From UBA4661 sp002405405 (GTDB lineage Bacteria; Bacteroidota; Ignavibacteria; Kapaibacteriales; UBA4661), in contig DAIUAL010000052.1 of the NCBI GenBank assembly GCA_036847245.1, positions 1-17,608 on the forward strand: a stretch of DNA of 17,608 bases, given 5' to 3'. Position numbers and translations under genes: made by a program. Position 1 is the first letter of the stretch. Each line of letters opens with the position of its first letter. The notes under the pieces are model-generated. The model did not search any database, was not told the origin of the DNA, and saw only the letters and a list, made by a program, of their open reading frames with translations. Shown in pieces: positions 1-7,762 of this stretch.

Positions 1-647
1 AAGGTATTCAGTTTTGAAAAACTTCCGGCTGGTCGTTCTAAATATGTAATAGGAATCTCAACTACTCGCCAACGTTTATCAACTGCGTGCAGCGTCATTT
101 CTGTTTCAATTTCAAAACCCTCACTCAAAATGGGACAATGCTTCACGAACTCTCGCGTCATCACACGGTACCCGCTCATGACATCTTTAATACCTGTGTG
201 AAAGAGCTGATTGATCAGAGCTCGAACAAGATTATTTCCGAAATCATGGAATGGTCGTTTATTTTGTTTGCGATACATATCATTTGCAAGGCGATCTCCC
301 ACGACCATATCAGCATGACTATCGAGAATTGGCTGCATTAACTTTGTTACTTCCTCGGCAGGATACGTACAATCCGCGTCAGCCATGATGATAATGTCTG
401 CTTCCACTTCGCGAAATGCGCGTCGCACGGCATTTCCTTTTCCTTGATATGGCTCAAACAAAACTTTACCTTTCACACCCGCTTTGGAGATTGCCTCGTG
501 AGCTAATTGATTTGTTTTGTCTTTCGAGTTATTGTCAATAACAAGAATTTCTGCATCCGGTAAGACACGTGCAAAATCAGCAATAGTTTGCTGAATTGTG
601 AGTTCTTCGTTATATGCCGGAAGAATTACTGCAATTGATTTGATCAT
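1..647 (-). CDS. GT2 glycosyltransferase, polyprenyl-phosphate sugar synthase type (partial, runs off left edge)
   Basis: The frame opens at an ATG (645-647) and stays open to the window edge, giving 215 residues with the C-terminus missing. It is a GT-A fold family 2 enzyme related to DPM1/polyprenyl-phosphate glycosyltransferases, which load a sugar from a nucleotide donor onto a membrane polyprenyl phosphate. Visible motifs are PAYNEE (10-15), VIDNNSKD with Asp38, the metal-binding DAD (90-92), VGDRL (116-120), SGYR (158-161) and EGFEIETE (176-183). The last residues, RPAGSFSKLNT, match the typical end of the catalytic domain, so any membrane segments would lie beyond the edge. It is the last gene of the locus here, 54 bases after ugd, with no clear Shine-Dalgarno sequence. 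The family is certain. The sugar, and whether the product feeds the GT-C enzyme at 2086-3750, are inferred. Confidence 0.9.
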   Translation of the reverse strand, partial: MIKSIAVILPAYNEELTIQQTIADFARVLPDAEILVIDNNSKDKTNQLAHEAISKAGVKGKVLFEPYQGKGNAVRRAFREVEADIIIMADADCTYPAEEVTKLMQPILDSHADMVVGDRLANDMYRKQNKRPFHDFGNNLVRALINQLFHTGIKDVMSGYRVMTREFVKHCPILSEGFEIETEMTLHAVDKRWRVVEIPITYLERPAGSFSKLNT

Positions 648-701
648 TGTCTGTTACTATAGAAAAGAGGATATGATTATTCGATTAGCATCACGCATAC
701 A

Positions 702-2033
702 CTACCTTATGCGAGAAGATGAAACACCAATGCCATAATACTGCCAGCCAAGATTATTCATTTCTTCTGCATCATAAACATTACGCCCATCGAAAATAGT
801 CTTCTCAGCCAAAAGTGACTGCATTGTACCAAAGTCCGGCGAACGGAACTCAGCCCACTCTGTCACAATAACAAGCGCATGAGCATTCTGCAATGCTTCA
901 TAGGGCGATTCAGCATAGGTAATTGCGTCACCCAATATTTTACGTGCTTCATGCATTGCTACGGGATCATACGCAGTAATTGTTGCTCCCGCTTTGCGTA
1001 AATCGGCAATCACAACAAGCGATGGTGCCTCACGCATATCATCTGTTTTGGGATTGAATGCAAGACCCCACACTGCGAAATGCTTTCCTTGAAGATTACC
1101 CTGAAAATGCTGATGTATTTTTTCGGCAAGACGATGTTTTTGTCGCTCATTGACCTCGTGAACTGCTGCTAATATGCGCTGATCGACACCTGCATTTAAG
1201 CCGATATTCGACAGTGCTTGAACATCTTTCGGAAAACACGAACCACCATAACCGATACCGGCATAGATAAACTTATTGCCGATACGTGGGTCACTTCCAA
1301 TTCCTTCACGTACTGCATGAATATCTGCACCAACTTATTCACAGAGGTTGGCAATTTCATTCATGAAGCTGATACGTAAAGCAAGCATCGCATTCGCTGC
1401 ATATTTTGTCAATTCCGCAGAAGCAATATCCATAACAAACAGAGCATGGCCCCGCCGAGTGAATGGTTTGTAGAGTCGCTGCAAGACTTCTTCGGCACGA
1501 GCAGAATTCACACCAATAACAATGCGATCTGGTCGCATAAAATCGTTAATTGCAGCACCCTCTTTGAGGAACTCAGGATTTGATGCAATATCAAAGGGAA
1601 TATCAATTCCTCGCATTTGTAATTGGTGTGCAATACGTTCATGAACAACACGCGATGTACCAACCGGGACAGTACTTTTGGTAATAACAACTGTATACGC
1701 TTGCATATACCGTCCAATATCATCAGCAACACCAAGAACATACTGCAGGTCAGCACTGCCATCTTTATCTTGTGGTGTTCCAACTGCGATGAAGACAATC
1801 TCTGAGTTGTGCATGGCATCAGCAAGAGATGTCGTAAATCGTAATCGACCGGCTTGAGTATTCTTATGCACCAATTCTTCACGGCCCGGTTCATAGATAG
1901 GAATGACACCTTGCTCCAAACGAGTAATTTTTTCTTGACTAATATCGACGCATGTAACAGTACTACCTAATTCTGCTAAGCATGTACCTGTTACCAATCC
2001 GACATAACCGGCACCGATGATAGTTATATTCAT
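702..2033 (-). pseudogene. ugd: UDP-glucose 6-dehydrogenase interrupted by one in-frame TAA
   Basis: Read through, this is a full-length 443-position UDP-glucose 6-dehydrogenase, which oxidises UDP-glucose twice with NAD+ to UDP-glucuronate in the cytoplasm. The N-terminal half carries the Rossmann motif GAGYVG (7-12), Asp30, AVGTPQ (83-88), STVPVGTSR (120-128), NPEFLKEG (152-159) and ELTKYAANAML with Lys211. Codon 233 is TAA (1335-1337). The same frame then continues with VGADIH, GIGSDPRIG, and GYGGSCFPKD carrying the catalytic Cys266, and ends at TAG (702-704). The truncated 232-residue product lacks the catalytic cysteine. Between the stop and a GTG at 1073 there is no in-frame ATG, GTG or TTG, so 1074-1334 looks empty to a gene caller although it codes the active site. 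Two separate genes are therefore unlikely. The choices are a nonsense mutation, a sequencing or assembly error, or readthrough. UDP-glucuronate is the substrate of the decarboxylase at 14954-15886. Confidence 0.9.
1335..1337 (-). other. In-frame ochre stop (TAA) inside ugd
   Basis: The coding-strand context is CTC TGT GAA TAA GTT GGT GCA. Homologues usually have a sense codon, often Lys, between the NLCE and VGAD segments. A single A-to-T change in AAA would explain the stop. No base is gained or lost, so this is a substitution and not a frameshift. Confidence 0.9.
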
Positions 2034-2085
2034 AAATAATTCAAATGAAATAAAGAGTAGATATCACAACCTTGGGGAGACCATC

Positions 2086-3750
2086 CTACGGAGAAGGGAG
2101 ACTTTGAGTAGAATGCCATGTATTAGCAACGCTTTCCCCTGCAGATAACACACGATATGCAATCCGAATATCACCATCTTGTTGAGTTGACAACCCATAT
2201 CGCTGCACAACTTCATCAAAATTATCTAAGCCATTTCCCCATTGCATATCGCGAGGTTTTGTATCATGTGCCAAGATAACAAGCGTTGTTTGTGAGGCGC
2301 GAAGCAGTGGTAATCGGGTAGGATCAACAATCGTCGGATAATATGCTTGAATACCAACTAAACCTGGGAATAAACGCTGTGCAATAACAAAACTTCGAGT
2401 GTCAGCAGGAAATTGTTGACGTACTGACCGGATGAGAGCATCTGCTTTGGCATATTTGAAATGATACTCTTGATACAGACGGTATCGAAAGACACTATAC
2501 AGCGATATGCTGGCAAAAACAATAATGCCAAGACTCACAAGTATAGTCGTCGATTGAAAAAAACGTATCTGCCTAACCTCGACAAAGGCAACAATGATCA
2601 GCCACACAACGGGAAAAAGAAAAGCATAGTAACGTCCTTGTGCGTGATTGGCAGATTGCAAAAACATCATCATATACCCTAGCAAAATCAAAAGCAGTCC
2701 GGCTAGAACACTCCCAAACCATACGCTCAATGTTTGTGATGTACGATCTGAGCGCAGCACCCAAATAGCCCATAGTGTAGCAATAAAGCAACATACTCCA
2801 GCCATAAGTGATACAATAGGGTAGATTTCCACCATTCCCAACTTCTGCATTACAACAGACAATGTTGTTTCTAAACGCAGTGGTGCCTCCAAATACAATG
2901 CCCGCAATGCTTCAACAAACCAAATAAAAGAAAAGCCTCGATACTGCAGAGTCATTCCATCTGTGAATGCGCCAGATCCGCTCAGCAGTCGATTAGTAAA
3001 CATAATGATTTGATACGTAGCCACAGGCATCAATCCGACTGTAAGACCACTGCCAATAATATGAGTCCAGCGTGTACGATGTAGCCATAAAAGAAACAAT
3101 CCGATTCCGGGCAGAATAGCAACATTAGAATATCGCATTACGATCATTGCACTCAACAATGTACTAACTCCAATGAGCCTTAGAGCTACTTTTTTTGTCA
3201 TACGGCTTCCTGAAGCACGATACGCTACTTCATATCGTAAAACAGCAACCGTCAGCCATGCCATAATGCTCCATGTTAATGTTGTAGTTGCATAGACACC
3301 CCATGTTACCAACAGAAGCAGGACACCCAGAACAAACAGCACTTGCCCTCTACGGGTATGTAAAATTATTGTACCTGCTGTATGCCAACCCCACAGTCCC
3401 AGTATATACGAGAAAATCATAAAAAAAACGCAAGCGGTATTAAGAGACATGCCAATCGACATCAATAACGCTAAGACACCCGAGTACCCAATGGGCCAGG
3501 CATTCATATACAAAAACTCAGGTTTGGCAACATCAATGATTTGTGCATCACGAGCAGATGTAAATCCTTGATGATGAGCAAGGTGATGTGCTGCTTGGAT
3601 TTGAAATGTCTCATCAAGCCCGGGTATATAATACGATGTAAACAGTAGTGTTGCCATCAGTGGCACGATCAACACTATATTCATCCATAGCAAGGCATTC
3701 GGACTACTGAGAATTTTTTGAAGAATATTCTGTTGCAAAAAGTTTTTCAT
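2086..3750 (-). CDS. GT-C fold integral membrane glycosyltransferase
   Basis: This is a 554-residue protein with about 10-12 hydrophobic segments, for example 24-42, 88-128, 136-172, 192-224, 232-252, 310-332, 342-364, 376-394 and 400-420, followed by a soluble tail of about 125 residues. An acidic pair, Asp46-Glu47 in PGLDETF, sits in the first long extracytoplasmic loop, where GT-C enzymes (ArnT/PMT/polyprenyl-phosphate-dependent families) keep their catalytic acid. HAQGRYYAFLFP (369-380) resembles the conserved RY...P of such proteins. GT-C enzymes transfer sugar from polyprenyl-phosphate donors outside the cytoplasmic membrane, which fits the DPM1-like GT2 genes in the same locus. It starts 2 bases after the GT4 stop. 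Donor and acceptor cannot be read from the sequence. A role in polymerisation or in sugar transfer to lipid or protein is equally possible. Confidence 0.8.
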   Translation of the reverse strand: MKNFLQQNILQKILSSPNALLWMNIVLIVPLMATLLFTSYYIPGLDETFQIQAAHHLAHHQGFTSARDAQIIDVAKPEFLYMNAWPIGYSGVLALLMSIGMSLNTACVFFMIFSYILGLWGWHTAGTIILHTRRGQVLFVLGVLLLLVTWGVYATTTLTWSIMAWLTVAVLRYEVAYRASGSRMTKKVALRLIGVSTLLSAMIVMRYSNVAILPGIGLFLLWLHRTRWTHIIGSGLTVGLMPVATYQIIMFTNRLLSGSGAFTDGMTLQYRGFSFIWFVEALRALYLEAPLRLETTLSVVMQKLGMVEIYPIVSLMAGVCCFIATLWAIWVLRSDRTSQTLSVWFGSVLAGLLLILLGYMMMFLQSANHAQGRYYAFLFPVVWLIIVAFVEVRQIRFFQSTTILVSLGIIVFASISLYSVFRYRLYQEYHFKYAKADALIRSVRQQFPADTRSFVIAQRLFPGLVGIQAYYPTIVDPTRLPLLRASQTTLVILAHDTKPRDMQWGNGLDNFDEVVQRYGLSTQQDGDIRIAYRVLSAGESVANTWHSTQSLPSP

Positions 3751-3752
3751 AC

Positions 3753-4973
3753 TTATAATTGCTGGATAAGCGAGGAATATAATTCACTGTGTTTTTCAGC
3801 AACTTTTTGCCACGAAAAATGCTCTTCAATTGTTCGCTTAGCATTGTTCCCAATTCGTTCTCTTCTATCACGATCACGAAGAAGTCCAATAATTGTTTCG
3901 GCAAGTTCTTTCGGCTTATCCGGCTCTACAATTACAACATTTTCATTGTGTCGTAAAACACCTTTGCCATATGTATCAACATTCGCTGCCGCTAAAACAA
4001 CTTTACCTTGCGACATCGCCTCTAGCGAAGCAATGCCCAAAGAGGTCTTTTCAGGTATGTCTTGATTGAGCCAGTGCGCTTCGATCGTTGCAATTTGCAA
4101 TAATGCAAATACTTCTTTATGGGGTCGAGCGCCAGCGAAAATGACGCTATGTTCGATATGAAGTGAATGAGCAAGATCTTTAGGAAGAGATTTTGACACT
4201 TCTCCCACTAATAATAATACCGCATCAGGAAATTCTTTAAGCACATATGGCATTGCTTCAACTAAATCCTTTCTATTACGAAGATCATGTACATGTCCAA
4301 GAGAAAGGATGACTTGTTTATCCTGCAGCATATATCGCTCAAGGATTTCTTCTTGCAAATCTTGTAAGCTCTCAGAACTAACAGCAATACCATAAGGAAT
4401 AATTGCTTGTTGTATATCACCGAATGCTTCTTGTATGTACTCAACATTATTCATATCAGGGGCGATAAGCACTCTATTGTGGCGTACAACAAGGTGGCGC
4501 AGGATGACTCTATCACCGAATGTCAGAATAGTATTGTAGAAAGGATGAATATGCTTAATAACTGTATGAATGGTTGTAATCAACGGTAATCCTAGCTTCT
4601 TGCTAAGATATACAGCGCTTAACGCCATGTCAAACATGTGATTATGTAAGTGTAAAACATTGATTTGGTGACGATCAATAATTTCTCGAATGCGGCGGAG
4701 ATTACTTGGTGTGAACGTATAGCTCAAATATGGGAAGTTAAGTGCAATTTTTAACATGGGAAGACGGAATACCGGCAATCGATAGATTGTTACCCCATCG
4801 ACTACTTCATAGTCTTTCGATGATGGATCTACTTTACCAGTAACTACGACGACTGTATGTCCTTGACGTACGAGTTCTTTCGATAGAAAATTTACTTGTG
4901 TTGAGGAACCGCTGACAATCGGCGGATACAAGTTTGAAAGCATGAGGACATTTATCTGTCGTTGTGTTGGCAT
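3753..4973 (-). CDS. GT4-family (GT-B fold) glycosyltransferase
   Basis: This 406-residue enzyme has the layout of GT4 retaining glycosyltransferases, which transfer a sugar from a nucleotide donor in the cytoplasm, often at the membrane face. The N-terminal acceptor half has LSNLYPPIVSGSS (12-24) and the NVLHLHNH segment (105-112). The C-terminal donor half has VILSLGHVHDLRNRKDL (221-237), LLLVGE (253-258), FAGARPHKEV (279-288) and GIASLEAMSQGKVVLAA (313-329), with Glu318 as the usual nucleotide-sugar contact. The frame could start at a TTG (4994). I prefer the ATG at 4973 because the sequence after it leads directly into the first beta strand, and neither start has a clear ribosome binding site. 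The gap from the upstream ATP-grasp gene is then 64 bases, the largest in the window. Sugar specificity is unknown. Confidence 0.85.
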   Translation of the reverse strand: MPTQRQINVLMLSNLYPPIVSGSSTQVNFLSKELVRQGHTVVVVTGKVDPSSKDYEVVDGVTIYRLPVFRLPMLKIALNFPYLSYTFTPSNLRRIREIIDRHQINVLHLHNHMFDMALSAVYLSKKLGLPLITTIHTVIKHIHPFYNTILTFGDRVILRHLVVRHNRVLIAPDMNNVEYIQEAFGDIQQAIIPYGIAVSSESLQDLQEEILERYMLQDKQVILSLGHVHDLRNRKDLVEAMPYVLKEFPDAVLLLVGEVSKSLPKDLAHSLHIEHSVIFAGARPHKEVFALLQIATIEAHWLNQDIPEKTSLGIASLEAMSQGKVVLAAANVDTYGKGVLRHNENVVIVEPDKPKELAETIIGLLRDRDRRERIGNNAKRTIEEHFSWQKVAEKHSELYSSLIQQL

Positions 4974-5037
4974 AATTTTATGAAAAGCAGACAATAACGT
5001 GAGTGTAGATTCAGAGTATCAAAGTCACAAAATAAAC

Positions 5038-6105
5038 TCATTGAACAATCTGTTCTGCAAGCCCACGGACGATATGACAAGATCTAAATGAAAATCTTTG
5101 AGCAACACGCTCATCGAGCAGGTGTGTTCGTATCAACACATCTGGTTCATTGTACCCCACCATTGCACGCAATGATGTTGTACCGGAAAATCGAGGATTG
5201 ATTTCAAAGATAAAGACTTTACCTTGATGTATGCGACATTGTATATTAATTGCTCCCGTTGCACCAAGTGCTTGAGCAATACGTTCACACACTTCTGTTA
5301 CGATAGGATACGTATCAATATATCCCTGTGATATACCACTACTCACAGCTAGAATCCGACCAAGTTCTTCACGCCCGGTTTTATTCGCCACACGAATACG
5401 GTTATTCAATCCACGAAGTATCGTACGCCGTAGTCCGATTGAGTTAATAAAATTACCGTTCATATCGTGCAAAATACCAACGGTATATTCTTCTTCCGGC
5501 GTACCAACATACTCTTGGACAAGACACTCAGCATAATTGTCCAGCAAAAATGATACATAGACATGTAATTCGTTCTTTGTTTGTGCTACAAATACTTTTG
5601 CAGAGCCCCCCCCACCAATCGATGGTTTGATGATGTAGTGAATATTATCGAGATGCTCTATTGATTGGAGCGATGCAACGGTATATGATATTGGCGAAAG
5701 AAATCCATTTTGCGCCAGGAACTCTGCTGTTTTGTACTTATCTAAGCAAATCTCCAATACAGACAAAGGATTCACTGCAAGTAAAATATTATGTTTACGA
5801 AACCACTCGTGCGCCTGTGCCAATACTTTTAATTCGGCTTCTGAGCCTGGGAATACTGCTCGAATACTTTGCTCATGACATATTTCTTTGATACGATTAA
5901 GATATTCTGCCTCACGTGCCAAAGGAACGATGTGTGGAGTATCTACTTCAAATAGTCCTTTGCTGCTTTGCACAGTATCAGCACCATGAATGTAATAAGC
6001 CGTATCGGCTAGGCGTAATGCTTTAATCAACTGTTCACCAACCGAAGCGCCACCGACGCCTGTAACGAGAACGGGTATTTTTTTTATGCTACCAATACTA
6101 TCCAT
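5038..6105 (-). CDS. ATP-grasp ligase, carbamoyl-phosphate-synthase/PylC-like
   Basis: This 355-residue ATP-grasp enzyme belongs to a family that activates a carboxylate with ATP and joins it to an amine or another nucleophile. The N-terminal domain begins VLVTGVGGASVGEQL (12-26), as in carbamoyl-phosphate-synthase-like ligases. Next come DKYKT (122-126), the ATP-binding lysine in IIKPSIGGGGSAK (Lys160; glycine-rich loop 164-167), the hinge QEYVG (197-201), EEEYTVGIL (204-212) and the Mg-binding FEINPRFSGTT (300-310; Glu301, Asn303, Arg305). All ATP and metal residues are present, so it looks active. It follows the metallophosphoesterase gene by 14 bases. I infer that it ligates an acyl or amino-acid group to an amino sugar made by the neighbouring aminotransferase. 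Carbamoylation is another option. The coding strand has an A8 run near the start and a G8 run in the ATP loop. Confidence 0.85.
   Translation of the reverse strand: MDSIGSIKKIPVLVTGVGGASVGEQLIKALRLADTAYYIHGADTVQSSKGLFEVDTPHIVPLAREAEYLNRIKEICHEQSIRAVFPGSEAELKVLAQAHEWFRKHNILLAVNPLSVLEICLDKYKTAEFLAQNGFLSPISYTVASLQSIEHLDNIHYIIKPSIGGGGSAKVFVAQTKNELHVYVSFLLDNYAECLVQEYVGTPEEEYTVGILHDMNGNFINSIGLRRTILRGLNNRIRVANKTGREELGRILAVSSGISQGYIDTYPIVTEVCERIAQALGATGAINIQCRIHQGKVFIFEINPRFSGTTSLRAMVGYNEPDVLIRTHLLDERVAQRFSFRSCHIVRGLAEQIVQ
5606..5613 (-). repeat. G8 homopolymer in the ATP-grasp glycine loop
   Basis: Eight consecutive C on the plus strand read as G on the coding strand. They span codons 165-167 (GGG GGG GGC) of the ATP-binding loop. 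Gain or loss of one base would shift the frame and truncate the enzyme within the loop. Slippage is an inference. The tract itself is plainly visible. Confidence 0.9.
6078..6085 (-). repeat. A8 homopolymer near the start of the ATP-grasp gene
   Basis: Eight T on the plus strand, A on the coding strand, cover the Ile-Lys-Lys-Ile codons at residues 7-10. It is an ordinary Lys-rich coding run in AT-rich DNA, but it is also a possible slippage site. Confidence 0.85.
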
Positions 6106-6119
6106 GCTCTTTGAAAAAC

Positions 6120-6860
6120 CTAGATAATGTCCGAAAAAGAAAATGTTTGTTGCTGAATACTATTTGAATCATGAAAATTACGATACAGACACTCGATGAC
6201 TGAAGGATGTAGAATATACACTCGCTCTGTATGAAAACTGATTACTGCATCAATATCAAAAGGTATTCGTACAAGCGAGATATTGTTTTCGACGGTATCA
6301 AGAATACCACAACCAGCGCTATGTCCAATATCACGAGGCATACCACACGAACCCGGATTGATAAAAATAGCACCATGAGAGTTCCTACGGACCATTGGTC
6401 GATGTGTGTGCCCTGCTATCACAACCGTACCGGCAAGATGCTCAAATGCGTTAATATCCGAATCAGGATAAAGATATCCGCACCACACATCGTTCGGACT
6501 TCCATGTACGCAAAGTATCGTAAGAGAATCGATCTGTTGCGCTATTGTAGCTGACTGCTGTTGAATACGTTTGCGTGTTGACTCACTCAACAGCGAATAT
6601 GCAGTTTGTAGCTGATATATTGGCTCACGATCAGGATTGTATGGTATCATCTGCATCATCATTGCTTCATGATTACCACTGAGAATCAATGAACACTTCG
6701 AAACAAGTAGTTCGTTAACCTCTTCGACACCAAGCATATAGCCGACTGAATCACCTAGAAACCATATCGTATCAACCTTCGCCCTATCATACAAGTAACG
6801 TACACACGCTTGAGTTGCAATATTATTGCCATGTGCATCGGAGAGAAGACCAATTCTCAT
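6120..6860 (-). CDS. Calcineurin-like metallophosphoesterase (YfcE/MJ0936 type)
   Basis: This 246-residue protein carries every metal ligand of the calcineurin-like fold: Asp8 and His10 (SDAHGN), Asp37 (LGDSVGY), Asn63-His64 (GNHE), His119 (VHGSP) and His151/His153 (AGHTHRP), followed by FINPGSCGMPRD (167-176). Such enzymes hydrolyse phosphomonoesters or phosphodiesters using two metal ions. An open frame reaches an upstream ATG at 6947, but that would overlap the SDR gene by 85 bases and add 29 residues unlike the family. The ATG at 6860 starts immediately before the first beta strand and lies 2 bases after the SDR stop, so I use it. There is no signal peptide, so it should be cytoplasmic. 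Its place between an SDR and an ATP-grasp gene suggests it dephosphorylates a sugar or lipid intermediate, but a housekeeping function cannot be excluded. Confidence 0.88.
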   Translation of the reverse strand: MRIGLLSDAHGNNIATQACVRYLYDRAKVDTIWFLGDSVGYMLGVEEVNELLVSKCSLILSGNHEAMMMQMIPYNPDREPIYQLQTAYSLLSESTRKRIQQQSATIAQQIDSLTILCVHGSPNDVWCGYLYPDSDINAFEHLAGTVVIAGHTHRPMVRRNSHGAIFINPGSCGMPRDIGHSAGCGILDTVENNISLVRIPFDIDAVISFHTERVYILHPSVIECLYRNFHDSNSIQQQTFSFSDII

Positions 6861-6862
6861 GC

Positions 6863-7762
6863 CTACAGTTGATGACGACGAAAAGTAATTATTTCCTTTA
6901 GTGCTGATGACATATCTGTTGAAGGTTTCCACCCTAACTCGCGCCATGCTTTCTCTATCGGAATACGCACACGAACATCGTCTTGCTCATCCGGTTGTCC
7001 ACTCGGCTCAACAGTCGAGGCGGTAGGCTGTCCTACTGTACATACTAGCTCTGCGAGTTCTTTCATGGAAATTGCACGGTCTGACGCAATATTATAAATA
7101 CCTTTTGCCGATGTATTGAGAACACACTCTACTGCCGAAGCAATATCATGGGCAGAGATAAAATTTTGCTCACGTAAACCTGTACCATGATAGTAGAGTG
7201 GTTTTCCTTGCAATGCACGATCAATAAATATTTTTAAGACATTCAGATTAGTCTGACGCACACCAAATGGTGACGGGATGCGGAAACTTGTAGTAGTAGA
7301 ATTGTGTGCCGCAAATAACTGCTCGCTGTCCAACTTCTGTTGAGCATACCGAGATTGTGGCTGCACGGAGATATGTTCTTCACAGCAATTTATCGCCGCA
7401 GGACTATGAGCATAAATACTACAAGAAGACATAAATACAAATGGCATACTATCATTACTAACCATCTGTAATATCGCATGGTCTATTTGCTTGTTTATCA
7501 ACGCTGATTCTTCATCTCTAATAATCGCATTGGGAAATACTGCTGCACAATGAATAATGGCACCAATGTTAGATATTTCTTTTTTGAGAAAGTCAATATT
7601 ACCTCGTAAATCGCCAAGAAGGGTTGGAAATACTGTATAACTTACTTTTCGCGCAACACCCATAACAGCATATCCCTGCTTATGGAGATACTCAGCTACT
7701 GCGTATCCGATCAAACCACCTGCGCCAGTTACCAAAATTCTTTGCTGTTTATTAAACGACAT
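6863..7762 (-). CDS. NAD(P)-dependent epimerase/dehydratase/reductase (extended SDR)
   Basis: This 299-residue extended SDR has the cofactor motif GAGGLIG (13-19), HCAAVFPN (71-78), the Ser of MSSCSIY (Ser113 region), the catalytic pair Tyr139/Lys143 in YAQQK, FRIPSPFG (160-167) and the late-domain FISAHDIASAV (201-211). SDRs of this group modify nucleotide-linked sugars by 4-epimerisation, 4-ketoreduction or dehydration. Asp51 and Arg53 follow a short second strand, and ARK (37-39) leaves NADPH possible. Its ATG shares one base with the upstream aminotransferase stop (TGATG), which implies translational coupling and a shared pathway. It most likely acts before or after that aminotransferase on a keto-sugar. 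The exact reaction cannot be assigned. Identity with the SDR at 8969-9916 is low by eye, so this is a different subfamily and not a recent duplicate. Confidence 0.83.
   Translation of the reverse strand: MSFNKQQRILVTGAGGLIGYAVAEYLHKQGYAVMGVARKVSYTVFPTLLGDLRGNIDFLKKEISNIGAIIHCAAVFPNAIIRDEESALINKQIDHAILQMVSNDSMPFVFMSSCSIYAHSPAAINCCEEHISVQPQSRYAQQKLDSEQLFAAHNSTTTSFRIPSPFGVRQTNLNVLKIFIDRALQGKPLYYHGTGLREQNFISAHDIASAVECVLNTSAKGIYNIASDRAISMKELAELVCTVGQPTASTVEPSGQPDEQDDVRVRIPIEKAWRELGWKPSTDMSSALKEIITFRRHQL

Noticed and set aside
87..341. Plus-strand open frame near the left edge
   Set aside because: It is antisense to the partial GT2 gene (1-647), which has clear family motifs in the minus-strand frame.
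702..1073. An independent 123-residue gene starting at GTG 1073
   Set aside because: The GTG is an internal valine of ugd (FAVWGLAFNPK) and the coding pattern continues upstream without a break to the TAA at 1335. It is the tail of the interrupted gene.
1335..1337. TAA reassigned as a sense codon (alternative genetic code)
   Set aside because: Several intact genes here, for example those ending at 3753, 8969, 11145, 12951, 14023, 14954 and 17063, terminate at TAA at the expected protein length. TGA and TAG are also used as stops.
1508..1909. Second minus-strand open frame of 133 codons within ugd
   Set aside because: It is in another frame of the N-terminal half of ugd, and the protein does not resemble any family.
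2034..2085. Possible terminator in the 52-base gap before ugd
   Set aside because: Only a short CCAAGG-type palindrome is present, with no stable stem followed by a T run on the coding strand.
6863..6947. An 85-base overlap between the SDR and phosphoesterase genes from the ATG at 6947
   Set aside because: The first 29 residues from that start do not belong to the phosphoesterase fold. The ATG at 6860 directly precedes the first metal-binding strand and gives normal spacing.
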